A DNA stretch of 64,000 bases from contig CAAFUF010000043.1 of NCBI GenBank assembly GCA_900766135.1, positions 124,001 to 188,000 of the forward strand. The letters are read 5' to 3'. The DNA comes from Paenibacillaceae bacterium. GTDB lineage: Bacteria > Bacillota > Bacilli > Paenibacillales > Paenibacillaceae. The notes beneath the pieces were generated by a model. It saw nothing but the letters and a program-made list of their open reading frames with translations, ran no database searches and was not told the DNA's origin. The translations under genes were made by a program, and so were the position numbers. This document shows positions 8,427-17,392 of this stretch, in pieces. Numbering within the stretch: the stretch's first letter is position 1; the number at the start of each line of letters is the position of its first letter.

Positions 8427-9518
8427 GTGACCCAATTGGACCGGGAGAAACTGAATCGCTTCCATATCGCCCTCATGGTGTTCAACACCCAAAGCGGGAT
8501 CGTCCTGTTCACCCTGCCGCGAATCACGGCGCATTACTTCGGGACCAACGGCTGGCTGATGCTTCTTCCGATGTTTTTGCTGGTTACGCTGAACATCATG
8601 CTCATTTCCGCCGTTTACCGGATGGGCCGGGGCAAATCCGTGTTTGACATTCTCGGCGCTTCGCTGCCGCGGCTCCTTCTGGTTCCGCTGTATGTGCTGC
8701 TATGGGGGCTGTTCAGCATGATCGGCTGTCTGGTCGTCAAGCAATATGCCTTGATCTATCAAATGCTGATCTTTCCGACTACCTCGGATATGGTGCTCAA
8801 GGTCTTCGTGGACGTACTCGTATTTCTCTATGTTGCTAAAGGGATCTACACCGTGTCCAAGGCGAATGTCATTTTCTCGTTTCTGTTGCTGCTGCAAATT
8901 CCGCTCGCCTTCTTCTTCCTTGATGAATTTGATTTGGTACGGCTCACGCCGTTTCTGCTCCAGGAGGGAACGGATATGAAAGAGGGCTTTATCCGGCTCT
9001 ATGGTGCGTATATGGGATACGAACTCACCCTATTTCTGTTTCCTTATGCGGAAAACAACAAGAGATGGCTGAAGCACGTCCATCTCGGAAACGGAATCAC
9101 CATGTTCATTTACCTGCTGGTCACCTTTTTGGCTTACGGCTTCTTCGGCCATAAAGCCTTGATCCATTCGTCTTTTCCCATTCTTGATATGTATGCCTAT
9201 TTGCATTTCCCATTTATCGAGCGCATCCAGAACTTTCTGTTCAGCCTGTTCCTGTTTTCGATCATGCACACGGGGGCGATGTACTATTGGTCCGGACAGG
9301 CGGTAATGTCGCGGGTTCTTCCACGCATTCCCTGGAAAATGATCGTAGTTCTGTCCATGGTTGCAACCGCCTGTGTAGGAATGATCCCGAAATCCTTGAT
9401 CGAGGTGGAGGCCTGGTTTCGATATTTGACGATCGCACAGATTGGCTTCTCCTTCGGCTTCCCTTTGCTGCTGCTCCTGCTCCTTCTGGTGCAAAGGAGG
9501 TTCAAGAAACATGCTTAG
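8427..9518 (+). CDS. gerAB: GerA-type spore germination permease, B subunit
   Basis: The 363-residue protein is the B subunit of the germinant receptor, an amino-acid-permease-like protein of about ten membrane helices (GerAB/ArcD/ProY family) that binds the small-molecule germinant. It starts FHIALMVFNTQSGIVLFTLPRI, the family's first helix. The GTG at 8427 directly follows the gerAA stop. A TTG three codons later (8436) has AGGTGA five bases upstream and may be the true start. The gene overlaps the start of the C subunit by eight bases. The germinant cannot be predicted from sequence. Confidence 0.92.
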   Translation: MTQLDREKLNRFHIALMVFNTQSGIVLFTLPRITAHYFGTNGWLMLLPMFLLVTLNIMLISAVYRMGRGKSVFDILGASLPRLLLVPLYVLLWGLFSMIGCLVVKQYALIYQMLIFPTTSDMVLKVFVDVLVFLYVAKGIYTVSKANVIFSFLLLLQIPLAFFFLDEFDLVRLTPFLLQEGTDMKEGFIRLYGAYMGYELTLFLFPYAENNKRWLKHVHLGNGITMFIYLLVTFLAYGFFGHKALIHSSFPILDMYAYLHFPFIERIQNFLFSLFLFSIMHTGAMYYWSGQAVMSRVLPRIPWKMIVVLSMVATACVGMIPKSLIEVEAWFRYLTIAQIGFSFGFPLLLLLLLLVQRRFKKHA

Positions 9519-10614
9519 ACGCCTATTCCTGACCGCCGTCCTCTGCTTCCTGCTCGCCGGCTGCAGTCAGGATCAGCGCATTCTGGAACGGATCGGCTAT
9601 ATCGAAACCGCCGCATTTGACGCGGCGCCCGAGAATAAGCTGCAAGTCACGATCAGTATGCCGCTGGTCACGCAGTTTGCCAAAAACGGCGAAACGACGG
9701 ATGAATTGCTCAAAACGATTTGCTCAAGCCCCAAGGAAGCGAAATCGTCCTTATCCTTTCAGACCAGCCGAACCATCGTCAGCGGCCAGATTCGTACGCT
9801 CTTGTTCGGCGAAGCGTTGGCCCGCCGAGGTCTTTGGGCGCATATGGATACGTTCCTTCGCGATCCGAGCATTTCCATCCGGACCGCCATGGTCGTCGTT
9901 GAAGGCAAAGCAGGGGCGATCATCAGCCAGGAGTATCCTCGCCATACGAAAACGGCCAACTATATCAACAAGCTGCTGCAAAAGGAATTCTACAAGCAGT
10001 CGACGCCCCGCACCGCGTTGTATCAATTTACCCGCGATTATTATGACGACGGCATGGACCCGATCGCCATCATGCTCAGGGAGCAGGGCAAGAACATTGC
10101 CATCAGCGGCATCGCTTTGTTCAGGGGAGACCGGATGATCGGCAAGCTGCCCGGGGAAGACATTTATCTGTTCTCGATTCTGTATCAAAACCTGAAGCAG
10201 GGCGAGTTCAGCTTATCGTCGGATGACCCCGATCTGAAATCCATCTCTTTCCGGGCCGTCAAAAGCAAACGCCGGATCGAAGTTACGAAACGTTCGTCCG
10301 GCGAATACGAAGCGGATATTTATCTAAAAGTAGAGGGAGGCGTGGAGGAATACGTCGGCGGCGCAAAACTTAGCACGCCCGAACGGGCAAAGGTTGAACA
10401 GCTGGTCAGCCAGCACATCGCCGCGGAATCGCTACGGATCATCAAGACGATGCAGCAAAACAAAGCCGATAGCATCGGTCTCGGCAAATACGTGCGAAAC
10501 AAAATGGGCTCCGAAGAATGGGAAAAAAACTCCTGGCACGAACTGTTCGGTCAAATGCCGGTGCGCGTCCACTGCTCTTTCTACATGAAAAATTTCGGAG
10601 CGTATTTCGATTAG
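9511..10614 (+). CDS. gerAC: Ger(x)C-family germination lipoprotein, C subunit
   Basis: This 367-residue lipoprotein has a signal peptide ending in the lipobox LAGC (Cys18) followed by SQDQRILERIGYIETAAFD, close to the usual Ger(x)C opening. Later segments such as SGQIRTLLFGEALARRGLW and a C-terminal region rich in short beta strands (about residues 180-365) fit the three-domain GerBC fold. It anchors to the inner spore membrane and completes the receptor. The ATG at 9511 has AAAGGAGG ten bases upstream and overlaps the B-subunit stop by eight bases. The frame is open back to 9442, but those codons lie inside gerAB. Only 16 bases separate its stop from the convergent Tet-like gene and no terminator was seen there. 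Confidence 0.92.
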   Translation: MLRRLFLTAVLCFLLAGCSQDQRILERIGYIETAAFDAAPENKLQVTISMPLVTQFAKNGETTDELLKTICSSPKEAKSSLSFQTSRTIVSGQIRTLLFGEALARRGLWAHMDTFLRDPSISIRTAMVVVEGKAGAIISQEYPRHTKTANYINKLLQKEFYKQSTPRTALYQFTRDYYDDGMDPIAIMLREQGKNIAISGIALFRGDRMIGKLPGEDIYLFSILYQNLKQGEFSLSSDDPDLKSISFRAVKSKRRIEVTKRSSGEYEADIYLKVEGGVEEYVGGAKLSTPERAKVEQLVSQHIAAESLRIIKTMQQNKADSIGLGKYVRNKMGSEEWEKNSWHELFGQMPVRVHCSFYMKNFGAYFD

Positions 10615-10630
10615 GACCTTGCTCCTCCCC

Positions 10631-12667
10631 TCAGCCCTGCAGCGCTTTCCGCACGTTAAGGATATACTTCGCCTGGTCCAGCGGATTGACGCCGCGTCGG
10701 GTCCGCTCGGCTTGAACGTTCGGCGGGCACGGTTCATAGCCGGCAAAGGAGGAAGCAAACGTACTCCGTCCCTTCGTATACGAGCTAAGCTCGATCGGGT
10801 AATGAAGCGAAGTCGAGAGCGGCACATGCCCCTCGATCAACACCCGCTCTCCCTGCAGATGCGGCGGCTCGAACCGGCCGCGCATCTGCACCAAATCGTT
10901 CATGACGCGGCCGGCGTTCTCTTCGGGAACGACCAACCGGACATGCAGGATCGGCTCCAGCAGCATCGTCCCGACGTTGGCCAGCCCATCCATGATCCCC
11001 ATCGGCGTCGCGACGGCAAAGTCAAGCGGATGGGTGTGCCAAACATGATGCTGGCCGTAGGTCAGCGTCACCTTCAAATCGGTTACCTCCCAGCCGTAAA
11101 GACCTTGCTGCAGCGCCTCGGGAACGCGGCGTGCAACCTCGTTCTGATATTGCGGCAACAGGTCCTCGTCCCGCACGTAAGCTTCGTAGACCAGGCCGCT
11201 TCCCCGCGGCCCGGGTTCGATCTTGAACCGCAGGATCGCCCAGCAAGGCTTCGGCATCGTATAGGCGACATAACCTTCTCCGGCCTGCTTCGGCGTTTCC
11301 TTATAAATGACCGACGGCTTGCCGAAGGTCACTTTCAGGCCGTAACGCGACGCCAATACGCTGCTTAAAACTTCCAGCTGGATCGGACCCATGACCTTCA
11401 CGTGCAGCTCCCGCTCCTCCTGCAGCCATTGCACGTCCAGCAGCGGATCCTCGTCGGACAGCTCCTGCAGCGCATCCGCCACGGCCCGGTATTCCGCCTC
11501 GTTGGCCGGATGCGCCCGCACGGTGAGCAGCGGAACGGCCAGCTTGGCTTCCGCCGGGATCGCTTCCGGGCGCCCCAGCACGTCGCCGATGCGGATATGG
11601 GACAAGCCGCAGACGGCGGCGATGTCCCCCGCCCGAAGCAAGCCGATATCCTCGGTTCGGTTCCCGTCGATTTTGCGAATCTGCGTCACCTTCTCGCTGA
11701 GGTTCTGCGTATGGTTAAACACGGCATCGCGATTGTGGAGGCTGCCTTCATAGAGGCGCACATACGCCATGCGTCCCATCGTCTTGTCGCGTTCGATCTT
11801 GAAGACGACGCCGGACAGCGGCGCTTCCGGATCGCCTCCCGCCGGTGGGAAATAACGCAGCATCGCATCCAGCAGCGCCGAGATGCCGATTCCCTTCGCC
11901 GCCGCTCCGTACAGCAGCGGATAGATCCGGGCAGACCGGGCCAGCTCCTCCGCACCGCGTTCCCAGCGTTCCTGGGCGACGTTCTCTCCGCTTAGGTAGG
12001 TCTCGAGGAGCCCCTCGTCGCGTTCGGCCAAAGCCTCGATCATGCGGCTCCGCGCGGCCGCGAACGCTTCCAGGTTACCGGCTCCGGCGGCGGCTTCCTC
12101 CGCATCGGCGCGCCACAAATCCATCGCGCCGCTGTAATCCTGCCACGTCCCGAGCGGATGTTGGACAGGAACGATATCCGGGGACAGATAATTGCGCGCT
12201 TGCGCCAGCACCGCATCGGGGTCCGCACCCACGCGGTCCATTTTGTTGATGAACAGGAGCGTCGGAATCCGCAGCTTCGAAAGCGCGTTCCAAATCATTT
12301 CCGTCTGCGCCTGAACGCCTTCCACCGCGGAGAGCACCAGCACCGCGCAATCCATCACGCGCAGCGACCGCTCCACTTCGGACAGGAAATCGACGTGGCC
12401 CGGCGTATCGATCAAATTCACTTGCGTGCCCTTCCAGGTAAACGTCGTCATGGCTGCGCGCACGGAAATGCCGCGCTGACGCTCTACCTCCAGCGAATCG
12501 GTAAGTGCCGTGCCGTCATCCACGCTGCCCGGCATGCGAATCCTTCCGCTTTCGTACAAAATATGCTCCGTCGTCGTTGTCTTGCCCGCGTCAACATGGG
12601 CAAATATCCCGACGTTCAAACGGGGAGCGGATGGAACGGTCAGGTGCACGGGTACAGATTGGGCCAT
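10631..12667 (-). CDS. Tet(M)-family ribosomal-protection-like translation GTPase
   Basis: This 678-residue EF-G-like GTPase has G1 AHVDAGKT, the switch-I region ending in ERQRGIS, G3 DTPGH, and G4 NKMD. It then has EF-G-type domains II-V. Segments line up with Tet(M)/Tet(O) along the whole length, for example SVDDGT near the start, LYGWEVTD in domain IV, and a C-terminal helix like that of Tet(M). Tet(M) is about 639 residues. The domain IV tip differs: where Tet(M) has its Ser-Pro-Val loop, which reaches the tetracycline site, this protein has HHVWHTHP (about residues 540-547). Resistance is therefore uncertain, and it may be a housekeeping or other-drug homologue. Start ATG 12667 has AGGAGA nine bases before it. 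It follows the GH42 gene by 138 bases. Confidence 0.85.
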   Translation of the reverse strand: MAQSVPVHLTVPSAPRLNVGIFAHVDAGKTTTTEHILYESGRIRMPGSVDDGTALTDSLEVERQRGISVRAAMTTFTWKGTQVNLIDTPGHVDFLSEVERSLRVMDCAVLVLSAVEGVQAQTEMIWNALSKLRIPTLLFINKMDRVGADPDAVLAQARNYLSPDIVPVQHPLGTWQDYSGAMDLWRADAEEAAAGAGNLEAFAAARSRMIEALAERDEGLLETYLSGENVAQERWERGAEELARSARIYPLLYGAAAKGIGISALLDAMLRYFPPAGGDPEAPLSGVVFKIERDKTMGRMAYVRLYEGSLHNRDAVFNHTQNLSEKVTQIRKIDGNRTEDIGLLRAGDIAAVCGLSHIRIGDVLGRPEAIPAEAKLAVPLLTVRAHPANEAEYRAVADALQELSDEDPLLDVQWLQEERELHVKVMGPIQLEVLSSVLASRYGLKVTFGKPSVIYKETPKQAGEGYVAYTMPKPCWAILRFKIEPGPRGSGLVYEAYVRDEDLLPQYQNEVARRVPEALQQGLYGWEVTDLKVTLTYGQHHVWHTHPLDFAVATPMGIMDGLANVGTMLLEPILHVRLVVPEENAGRVMNDLVQMRGRFEPPHLQGERVLIEGHVPLSTSLHYPIELSSYTKGRSTFASSFAGYEPCPPNVQAERTRRGVNPLDQAKYILNVRKALQG

Positions 12668-12732
12668 GGATACATATCTCCTGTAACCCTGGTGGCAGCG
12701 AGCCGCCTCAGGGATCATATTCGTGCCGATTT

Positions 12733-12771
12733 GGGGAGGAGAGGTTAAGCGCCTCCCCGGTTCATGTTCAT
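12733..12771 (-). promoter_or_regulatory. Possible leader ORF and hairpin before the Tet(M)-like gene
   Basis: On the minus strand a short frame from ATG at 12771 to TAA at 12745 would encode MNMNRGGA. It overlaps a GGGGAGG...CCTCCCC hairpin whose second arm ends near 12733. Tet(M) is known to be controlled by a leader peptide and attenuation. No clear ribosome site precedes this leader, so it is a weak candidate. Confidence 0.22.
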
Positions 12772-12805
12772 CATACAAGAGATAGGCGAGGATGAAAAGA
12801 CGGCC

Positions 12806-14809
12806 TCACGGAACCTGCAGGATATCGACGCCATACGGCTCAAGACGCAAAGTTGTTCCCCGCTCCACCCCGTAAAGCACGCTGGGATAAGCGGCATCCA
12901 AAGTGACCTGATGCGGCTCGCGGCTCAGGTTCAGCACGAACAAGAAGTTGCCGGTCTTCCCGCTGCGCATGGAGATTTGCACGCCTTCCGGCAGGTCCGG
13001 AACCTTCCTGATCCGCCGGTCTTCCGAAATCGATTTCAATAACTGCTGTAAGTAGGTTTCGTCGAGATGGGTGCCGAGGTAATAGACTTTGCCCCGGCCA
13101 AACCGGTTTAGCGTTACAGCCGGCTTCCCCCGGTAAAAATCCTCGTCGTACCAGAGAATCGCTTCGGCACCATCCAGGCTCAGAATGTCGCACCACTGCG
13201 TTCCCTGATAGAAGCGCCCCTGTGCGTCCACGATCCGATGCGCATCCCGACCAACCGGATCGTATTCCTCCACCTTCACCCCTGCGGCATTCGCCAGCAG
13301 CCCCGGCAACGGCATCATGACGTGTTGATTGTTCATGTGCTTTACGCCCGAGCGGCTCGTCAAGATCACCGTACCTCCATCGTGGGCAAAAGATTCCAGC
13401 GCGGCGGCAACCTCCGCGTTCATCAAATAAAAGCCTGGCGCGATGACCAGCTTGTAGCCCTCAAGCCCCTGCGACCATTCGATCGCATCGCAGCCGATGC
13501 CAAGCTTGGTCAAAGCGCGGTGGTAGTCCTTCACGTTATCATAATAATCCATTCCCTCTGCCTGAGGCTGAATTCGCAAGGCTTCCAGATGCTCATGCGA
13601 CAGCAGGATCGCCGCTTCATGCCGCGGCTCCGTTCCCTGCAACTTGCCGGATAAAGCGTTCACCTCGCCGCACAGTTCGGCGAATTCGCTAAACCTGCGC
13701 CCGGGAACATTGCTGTGGTCAATAAGCCCATGCCAGAACTGCTCCGCGCCGGCAATGGCCGAACGCCAGCGGAAGTGCACCACCGTGTCGGCCCCTTTGG
13801 CGATGGCCTGCCATGCGTAAGCACGAATGAACCCGGGATGCGGCGCGCGCCATGTCGGAAACCAAGCGCCCGGCGAACCGCTGAGCTGCTCCATGATCCA
13901 GAAATTCCGCCGCTTGATGCCTCGGGTCACATCAAGGGACAACGCCCCGCTGTAAGGACCTGTCCCCTGTTTGCCCGGATCGGTGTTCGGATAGTAGTCA
14001 AACGAAGCAACGTCCAAATCCGCCCCAATCTGGTACAGGTTCAGCCGCTGCGGATAAGTATGGAAGTTGTGGGTCACAAAGTGCCCCGGGCAATTTTTGC
14101 GAATCATCTGAATTTGGCTGCGTTGAAAGTCGGCAATCGAATCCCATTGAAAGCGGGTGAAATCAAGCAGATAAGACGGATTTTGATGCCGCGAGCCGCC
14201 GTATGGAACACCGACCTCGCTCCAATCGCTGTATTCCCCGCTCCAGACGACGGTCCCCCATTCGCGGTTCACCGCTTCCAGGGAGCCGTATTTCCGCCGC
14301 ACCCACTCCCGGAACCGGAGCGTGCAAGCATCGCAGTGGCAATCGATGACCCAGAACTCGTTGTCCGTTTGCCAGCCGATCACGGCGGGGTGGTTGCCGT
14401 AACGCAACGCCATCGCTTCGACGATCCGCGATCCGTAAAAGCGCAGCGATTCGCTGTTGTAACAACGGTGGCCGCGCACTCCCGGATGCGTCGTATCGCC
14501 ATTCGCGTTTACCGGCAAAATGTCCGGCGCAAGCTCGGTCAGCCAACGCGGCGGGGTATTGGTCGGCGTGCCCAGCACGACGCGGATTTGATACTTCGCA
14601 AATAAATCCAGAACCTGATCCAGCCACCCGAACGCAAATTGCCCCGGCATCGGCTCCATTCGGCTCCAGGCGAACTCCGCCAAACGAACCACCCTGACCC
14701 CCGTTACCCTCATCAGTTGGATGTCCTCCTCCCAGAGGGAAGAGTTCCATTGCTCCGGATAGTAGTCCACCCCGATTCGCAATTTATCTAGCTCGGCGTT
14801 CTTTTTCAT
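12806..14809 (-). CDS. GH42 beta-galactosidase
   Basis: The 667-residue enzyme belongs to glycoside hydrolase family 42. It opens with LRIGVDYYPEQW, has the general acid/base Glu151 in WQTDNEF and the nucleophile Glu307 in FWIMEQL, and retains a cysteine cluster after the first (DCHCDAC) like the zinc site of GH42 enzymes. A trimerisation domain and a small beta domain follow. It has no signal peptide, so it acts in the cytoplasm on galactosides taken up by a transporter. The ATG at 14809 has GGAGGGGG upstream; the frame is open 23 codons further, without a ribosome site. The Tet(M)-like gene follows on the same strand. Confidence 0.93.
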   Translation of the reverse strand: MKKNAELDKLRIGVDYYPEQWNSSLWEEDIQLMRVTGVRVVRLAEFAWSRMEPMPGQFAFGWLDQVLDLFAKYQIRVVLGTPTNTPPRWLTELAPDILPVNANGDTTHPGVRGHRCYNSESLRFYGSRIVEAMALRYGNHPAVIGWQTDNEFWVIDCHCDACTLRFREWVRRKYGSLEAVNREWGTVVWSGEYSDWSEVGVPYGGSRHQNPSYLLDFTRFQWDSIADFQRSQIQMIRKNCPGHFVTHNFHTYPQRLNLYQIGADLDVASFDYYPNTDPGKQGTGPYSGALSLDVTRGIKRRNFWIMEQLSGSPGAWFPTWRAPHPGFIRAYAWQAIAKGADTVVHFRWRSAIAGAEQFWHGLIDHSNVPGRRFSEFAELCGEVNALSGKLQGTEPRHEAAILLSHEHLEALRIQPQAEGMDYYDNVKDYHRALTKLGIGCDAIEWSQGLEGYKLVIAPGFYLMNAEVAAALESFAHDGGTVILTSRSGVKHMNNQHVMMPLPGLLANAAGVKVEEYDPVGRDAHRIVDAQGRFYQGTQWCDILSLDGAEAILWYDEDFYRGKPAVTLNRFGRGKVYYLGTHLDETYLQQLLKSISEDRRIRKVPDLPEGVQISMRSGKTGNFLFVLNLSREPHQVTLDAAYPSVLYGVERGTTLRLEPYGVDILQVP

Positions 14810-15111
14810 ACGTTCATTCCCCCTCCTGCCGCACAACGGCCTAAAAGTACGTTCAAAAAGATGCCGATAATTCCCCAAAGCGATCCTAAAGGACCGTAAT
14901 GACCTTATTTGTCCATTTCCCGGTTATTTCCTGCGGTAACGGACTCCAGAGATCTTATTGGTCTTTCATGGCGGGTATTTAGCCGCTTTTGACCGAAATA
15001 AGGTCTCCTTGGTCCGTTAGAATCGGAAACTGCCCACAGCGGGCCGATAGCGTTTCTGGTGTCCGTTAGCATAGTGCAAGCTATTTCGCAGGAAACATGC
15101 TTCATAATTAA
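14810..15111. other. Intergenic region holding composite repeat copy A
   Basis: No gene is seen here. The region is mostly occupied by the ~184-bp composite repeat listed separately, plus AT-rich flanks. The short open frames that cross it have no ribosome site and are artefacts of the repeat. Confidence 0.7.
14886..15069. repeat. Composite inverted repeat, copy A (four 24-bp units)
   Basis: Four related 24-bp units lie at 14886-14909 (minus), 14936-14959 (minus), 14997-15020 (plus) and 15046-15069 (plus). In plus orientation a unit begins like AATAAGGTCTC and ends in GTCCGTTAG. Gaps are 26, 37 and 25 bases. The inner pair can form a long imperfect hairpin. Copy B at 21973-22157 has the same order and spacing. 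No coding potential and no target-site duplication were seen. Confidence 0.85.
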
Positions 15112-15117
15112 ACCGAA

Positions 15118-15177
15118 AAAGGCAAAAGCCGCCTCTTTCCCCTTCGAGAGGGAATAAGTGCCAAGAGGCGGCTTGCC
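15118..15177 (-). terminator. Rho-independent terminator of the sugar ABC operon
   Basis: AAGCCGCCTCTT (15126-15137) pairs perfectly with AAGAGGCGGCTT (15163-15174), enclosing a smaller hairpin, and is followed on the minus strand by TTTTGCCTTTTT. Confidence 0.88.
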
Positions 15178-15208
15178 TTTCATCATCCGATGATATTCAT
15201 GCCGGTCC

Positions 15209-16510
15209 TTACTTCAATTTATCCCAAGCGGCCTGCATATTTTTTTGCCAACTTTCCACATCGCTCTTCCCTGCCAAATATTGTTGGATCGCGCTGCCGA
15301 ATTCCTGAGCGACGCCATCCGGGTATTTGCCGGCCTGGTGCGCAAATATATTCCCTTCCTCCACATACTTCACCAGATCGGTGGCAATCGGCCCCATATC
15401 CTCCGGCGTGGCATGGATCGTGGTCATGGCCGGGATGAACTTGAACTTCTTCACGATATACTCTTTACCGATATCGGAAGTGACGAGCCAGTTCAGGAAT
15501 GTTTTCGCCTCTTCCTTGGCGTCGGAATCCTTGTTCACGACCAGGTTTACCGGAACGCCGATCGTCACTTTGCCGGTTTTTGAGGCGTCGTCGCTCAGCG
15601 GCATCGGAAGTACGCCGATGTTCATGTTCGGGGTAATGCCGTCGATCATCGTTTGCGCCCAGTTGCCTTCCTGCATCATCGCCGCCTCGCCTTTGGCGAA
15701 CATCGTTACCTGCGTGTTATAGTCGGTCGTAAGCGGATTTTTGTTGCCGTAATCCAACGTCAGCTTCATCAGCTTCGCCCAATTGGCGAAATGCTCGTTG
15801 CCGACGATCGAAGACGTGCCCGCGTTCAGCCCATTAATGAAACCGTCGACATCGTCCTGGTTGGCAAAGGCGACGCTAATCCCTTGGCTGCCTACCAACC
15901 ACCATTCCTGATAGGCGTTTGCAAAAGGCGTAATGCCGGCAGCCTGTAGTTTTTTGGCGGCCTCTTCCAGTTCCGAGTAAGTTTTCGGCGGGGCGGTAAT
16001 GCCAACTTGTGCAAACAAATCTTTATTGTAGATATAGCCGAAACCTTCAAGATCCAGCGGTAATCCGTACACCTTATCTTCTTTGGTGATCGCCTCAGCG
16101 GCCAGCGGCACCAGATCCTTTACCCAAGGTTGATCGGACAAGTCCTCCAGCTTCTCTTGCCACATGTCCAGCTTCGCATAGCCGTTATTGGAGAAGATGT
16201 CCGGGGCGCCGCCGGAAGCGAATTTTGCTTTCAACGCCGCATCGTAATCGGCACCTCCGCCTACTGTCTGAATATCCAGCTTAATGTTCGGGTACTCTTT
16301 TTCAAATTCCACCTTCAGTTCGTTAAGCCCTTCCACGATTTCAGTTTTGAATTGGAAGATGGTGACCGTTTTTTGCTCCTGTTCACCGCCGCTCTGGTTA
16401 CCGCCGCCGGCATTGGTACCGCTTGCAGAATTCCCGCCGCCGCAAGCCGCGAGGATCAGCGACATCGTCAGCATAACAGATAACACGATAGAATACTTGG
16501 ACTTCTTCAT
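15209..16510 (-). CDS. Family-1 sugar-binding lipoprotein of an ABC importer
   Basis: The 433-residue lipoprotein has the lipobox LAAC (Cys23) followed by a Gly/Asn/Ser-rich linker. The mature domain is a family-1 solute-binding protein: VTIFQFKTEIVEGLNELKVEFE in the first lobe, GLPLDLEGFGYIYNKDLF, and MAKGEAAMMQEGNW-like text (MFAKGEAAMMQEGNWAQ) at the ligand cleft. It delivers an oligosaccharide to the two permeases encoded just upstream (permease-permease-binding protein order on the minus strand, 54-base gap). The start ATG has AGGGGGG upstream. It ends in a strong terminator. The divergent YesM/YesN pair probably controls it. No ATPase is encoded here, so a shared MsmX-type ATPase is likely. 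Confidence 0.92.
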   Translation of the reverse strand: MKKSKYSIVLSVMLTMSLILAACGGGNSASGTNAGGGNQSGGEQEQKTVTIFQFKTEIVEGLNELKVEFEKEYPNIKLDIQTVGGGADYDAALKAKFASGGAPDIFSNNGYAKLDMWQEKLEDLSDQPWVKDLVPLAAEAITKEDKVYGLPLDLEGFGYIYNKDLFAQVGITAPPKTYSELEEAAKKLQAAGITPFANAYQEWWLVGSQGISVAFANQDDVDGFINGLNAGTSSIVGNEHFANWAKLMKLTLDYGNKNPLTTDYNTQVTMFAKGEAAMMQEGNWAQTMIDGITPNMNIGVLPMPLSDDASKTGKVTIGVPVNLVVNKDSDAKEEAKTFLNWLVTSDIGKEYIVKKFKFIPAMTTIHATPEDMGPIATDLVKYVEEGNIFAHQAGKYPDGVAQEFGSAIQQYLAGKSDVESWQKNMQAAWDKLK

Positions 16511-16564
16511 AATATTACCCCCCTAAATCTGTTTTCATTTATTGGAACAGCGGACCGGCCGGCG

Positions 16565-17392
16565 TCAGCCTTTGACCGATCCCGCTGCAATTCCCTCAAC
16601 AATATAACGCTGAAGAAACAAGAAGAAGATGACGATTGGCGTTATGCCCAGAACAAGCGCCGGAAGGGCAATATCCCACTGCTTCGTATACTGTCCGAAG
16701 AAAGCGAATGTAGCCAACGGAATCGTCCGCATTTCCGGCCGCTGCAAAATCAGCGAAGGCAGCAAGTAGTCATTCCATACCCACAGGCAGTTCAACACGA
16801 TCGTTGTCATCAGCATCGGCTTCAGCATCGGCAGCACGATCCGGAAGAAAACGCTGATGCCGGTGCAGCCGTCCACAGTGGCGGCCTCTTCAATTTCCCG
16901 CGGAATCGATTTGACGAACCCGTGGAACAGAAACACGGCCATCGGCGCTCCCAAACCGAGATAAGTCATCACCAGTCCGATCCGGGAATTGTTGACTCCA
17001 AGCTCGTTAACGACTCTCAGCAGCGGCATCATGATCGTCTGGAACGGAATCACCATGGATGCGATAAACAGCAGAAACAATGCACGGTTAAACCAAGTGT
17101 CGGAGCGTACCATGCGATACGCACCCATCGCGCTGATCAACGCCAAAATTCCTACGCTGACTACGGTGATGATGAGCGAATTGGTGAACGCCTGTGGAAA
17201 TTTAGTCAACTCCCAGGCTTTGGCATAGTTTTCCCACTGAATCGCCTTCGGCCAGCTCGCCGAATCAGACATGATTTCGCCGAACGGCTTAACCGAATTG
17301 ACGAAGAGGAAATAGAAGGGCGACAGGAACAACAGGGCGACTAGACCCGTAATGATTTCCGTTGCCAGCAGGCGTCCGGTATATCTTTTCAT
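16565..17392 (-). CDS. Carbohydrate ABC transporter permease (MalG/AraQ type)
   Basis: This 275-residue membrane protein has six predicted helices and the EAA loop EIEEAATVDGCTGISVFFRIVLPMLKP (about residues 175-201), which docks the ATPase. The C terminus (FLQRYIVEGIAAGSVKG) is the usual MalG ending. It forms a heterodimer with the permease whose stop codon overlaps its start (TGATG at 17390-17394), so the two are translationally coupled. The sugar-binding lipoprotein follows. Substrate unknown. Confidence 0.93.
   Translation of the reverse strand: MKRYTGRLLATEIITGLVALLFLSPFYFLFVNSVKPFGEIMSDSASWPKAIQWENYAKAWELTKFPQAFTNSLIITVVSVGILALISAMGAYRMVRSDTWFNRALFLLFIASMVIPFQTIMMPLLRVVNELGVNNSRIGLVMTYLGLGAPMAVFLFHGFVKSIPREIEEAATVDGCTGISVFFRIVLPMLKPMLMTTIVLNCLWVWNDYLLPSLILQRPEMRTIPLATFAFFGQYTKQWDIALPALVLGITPIVIFFLFLQRYIVEGIAAGSVKG

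Noticed and set aside
14905..15186. 93-residue minus-strand open frame
   Set aside because: It runs through composite repeat copy A and a terminator and has no ribosome site.
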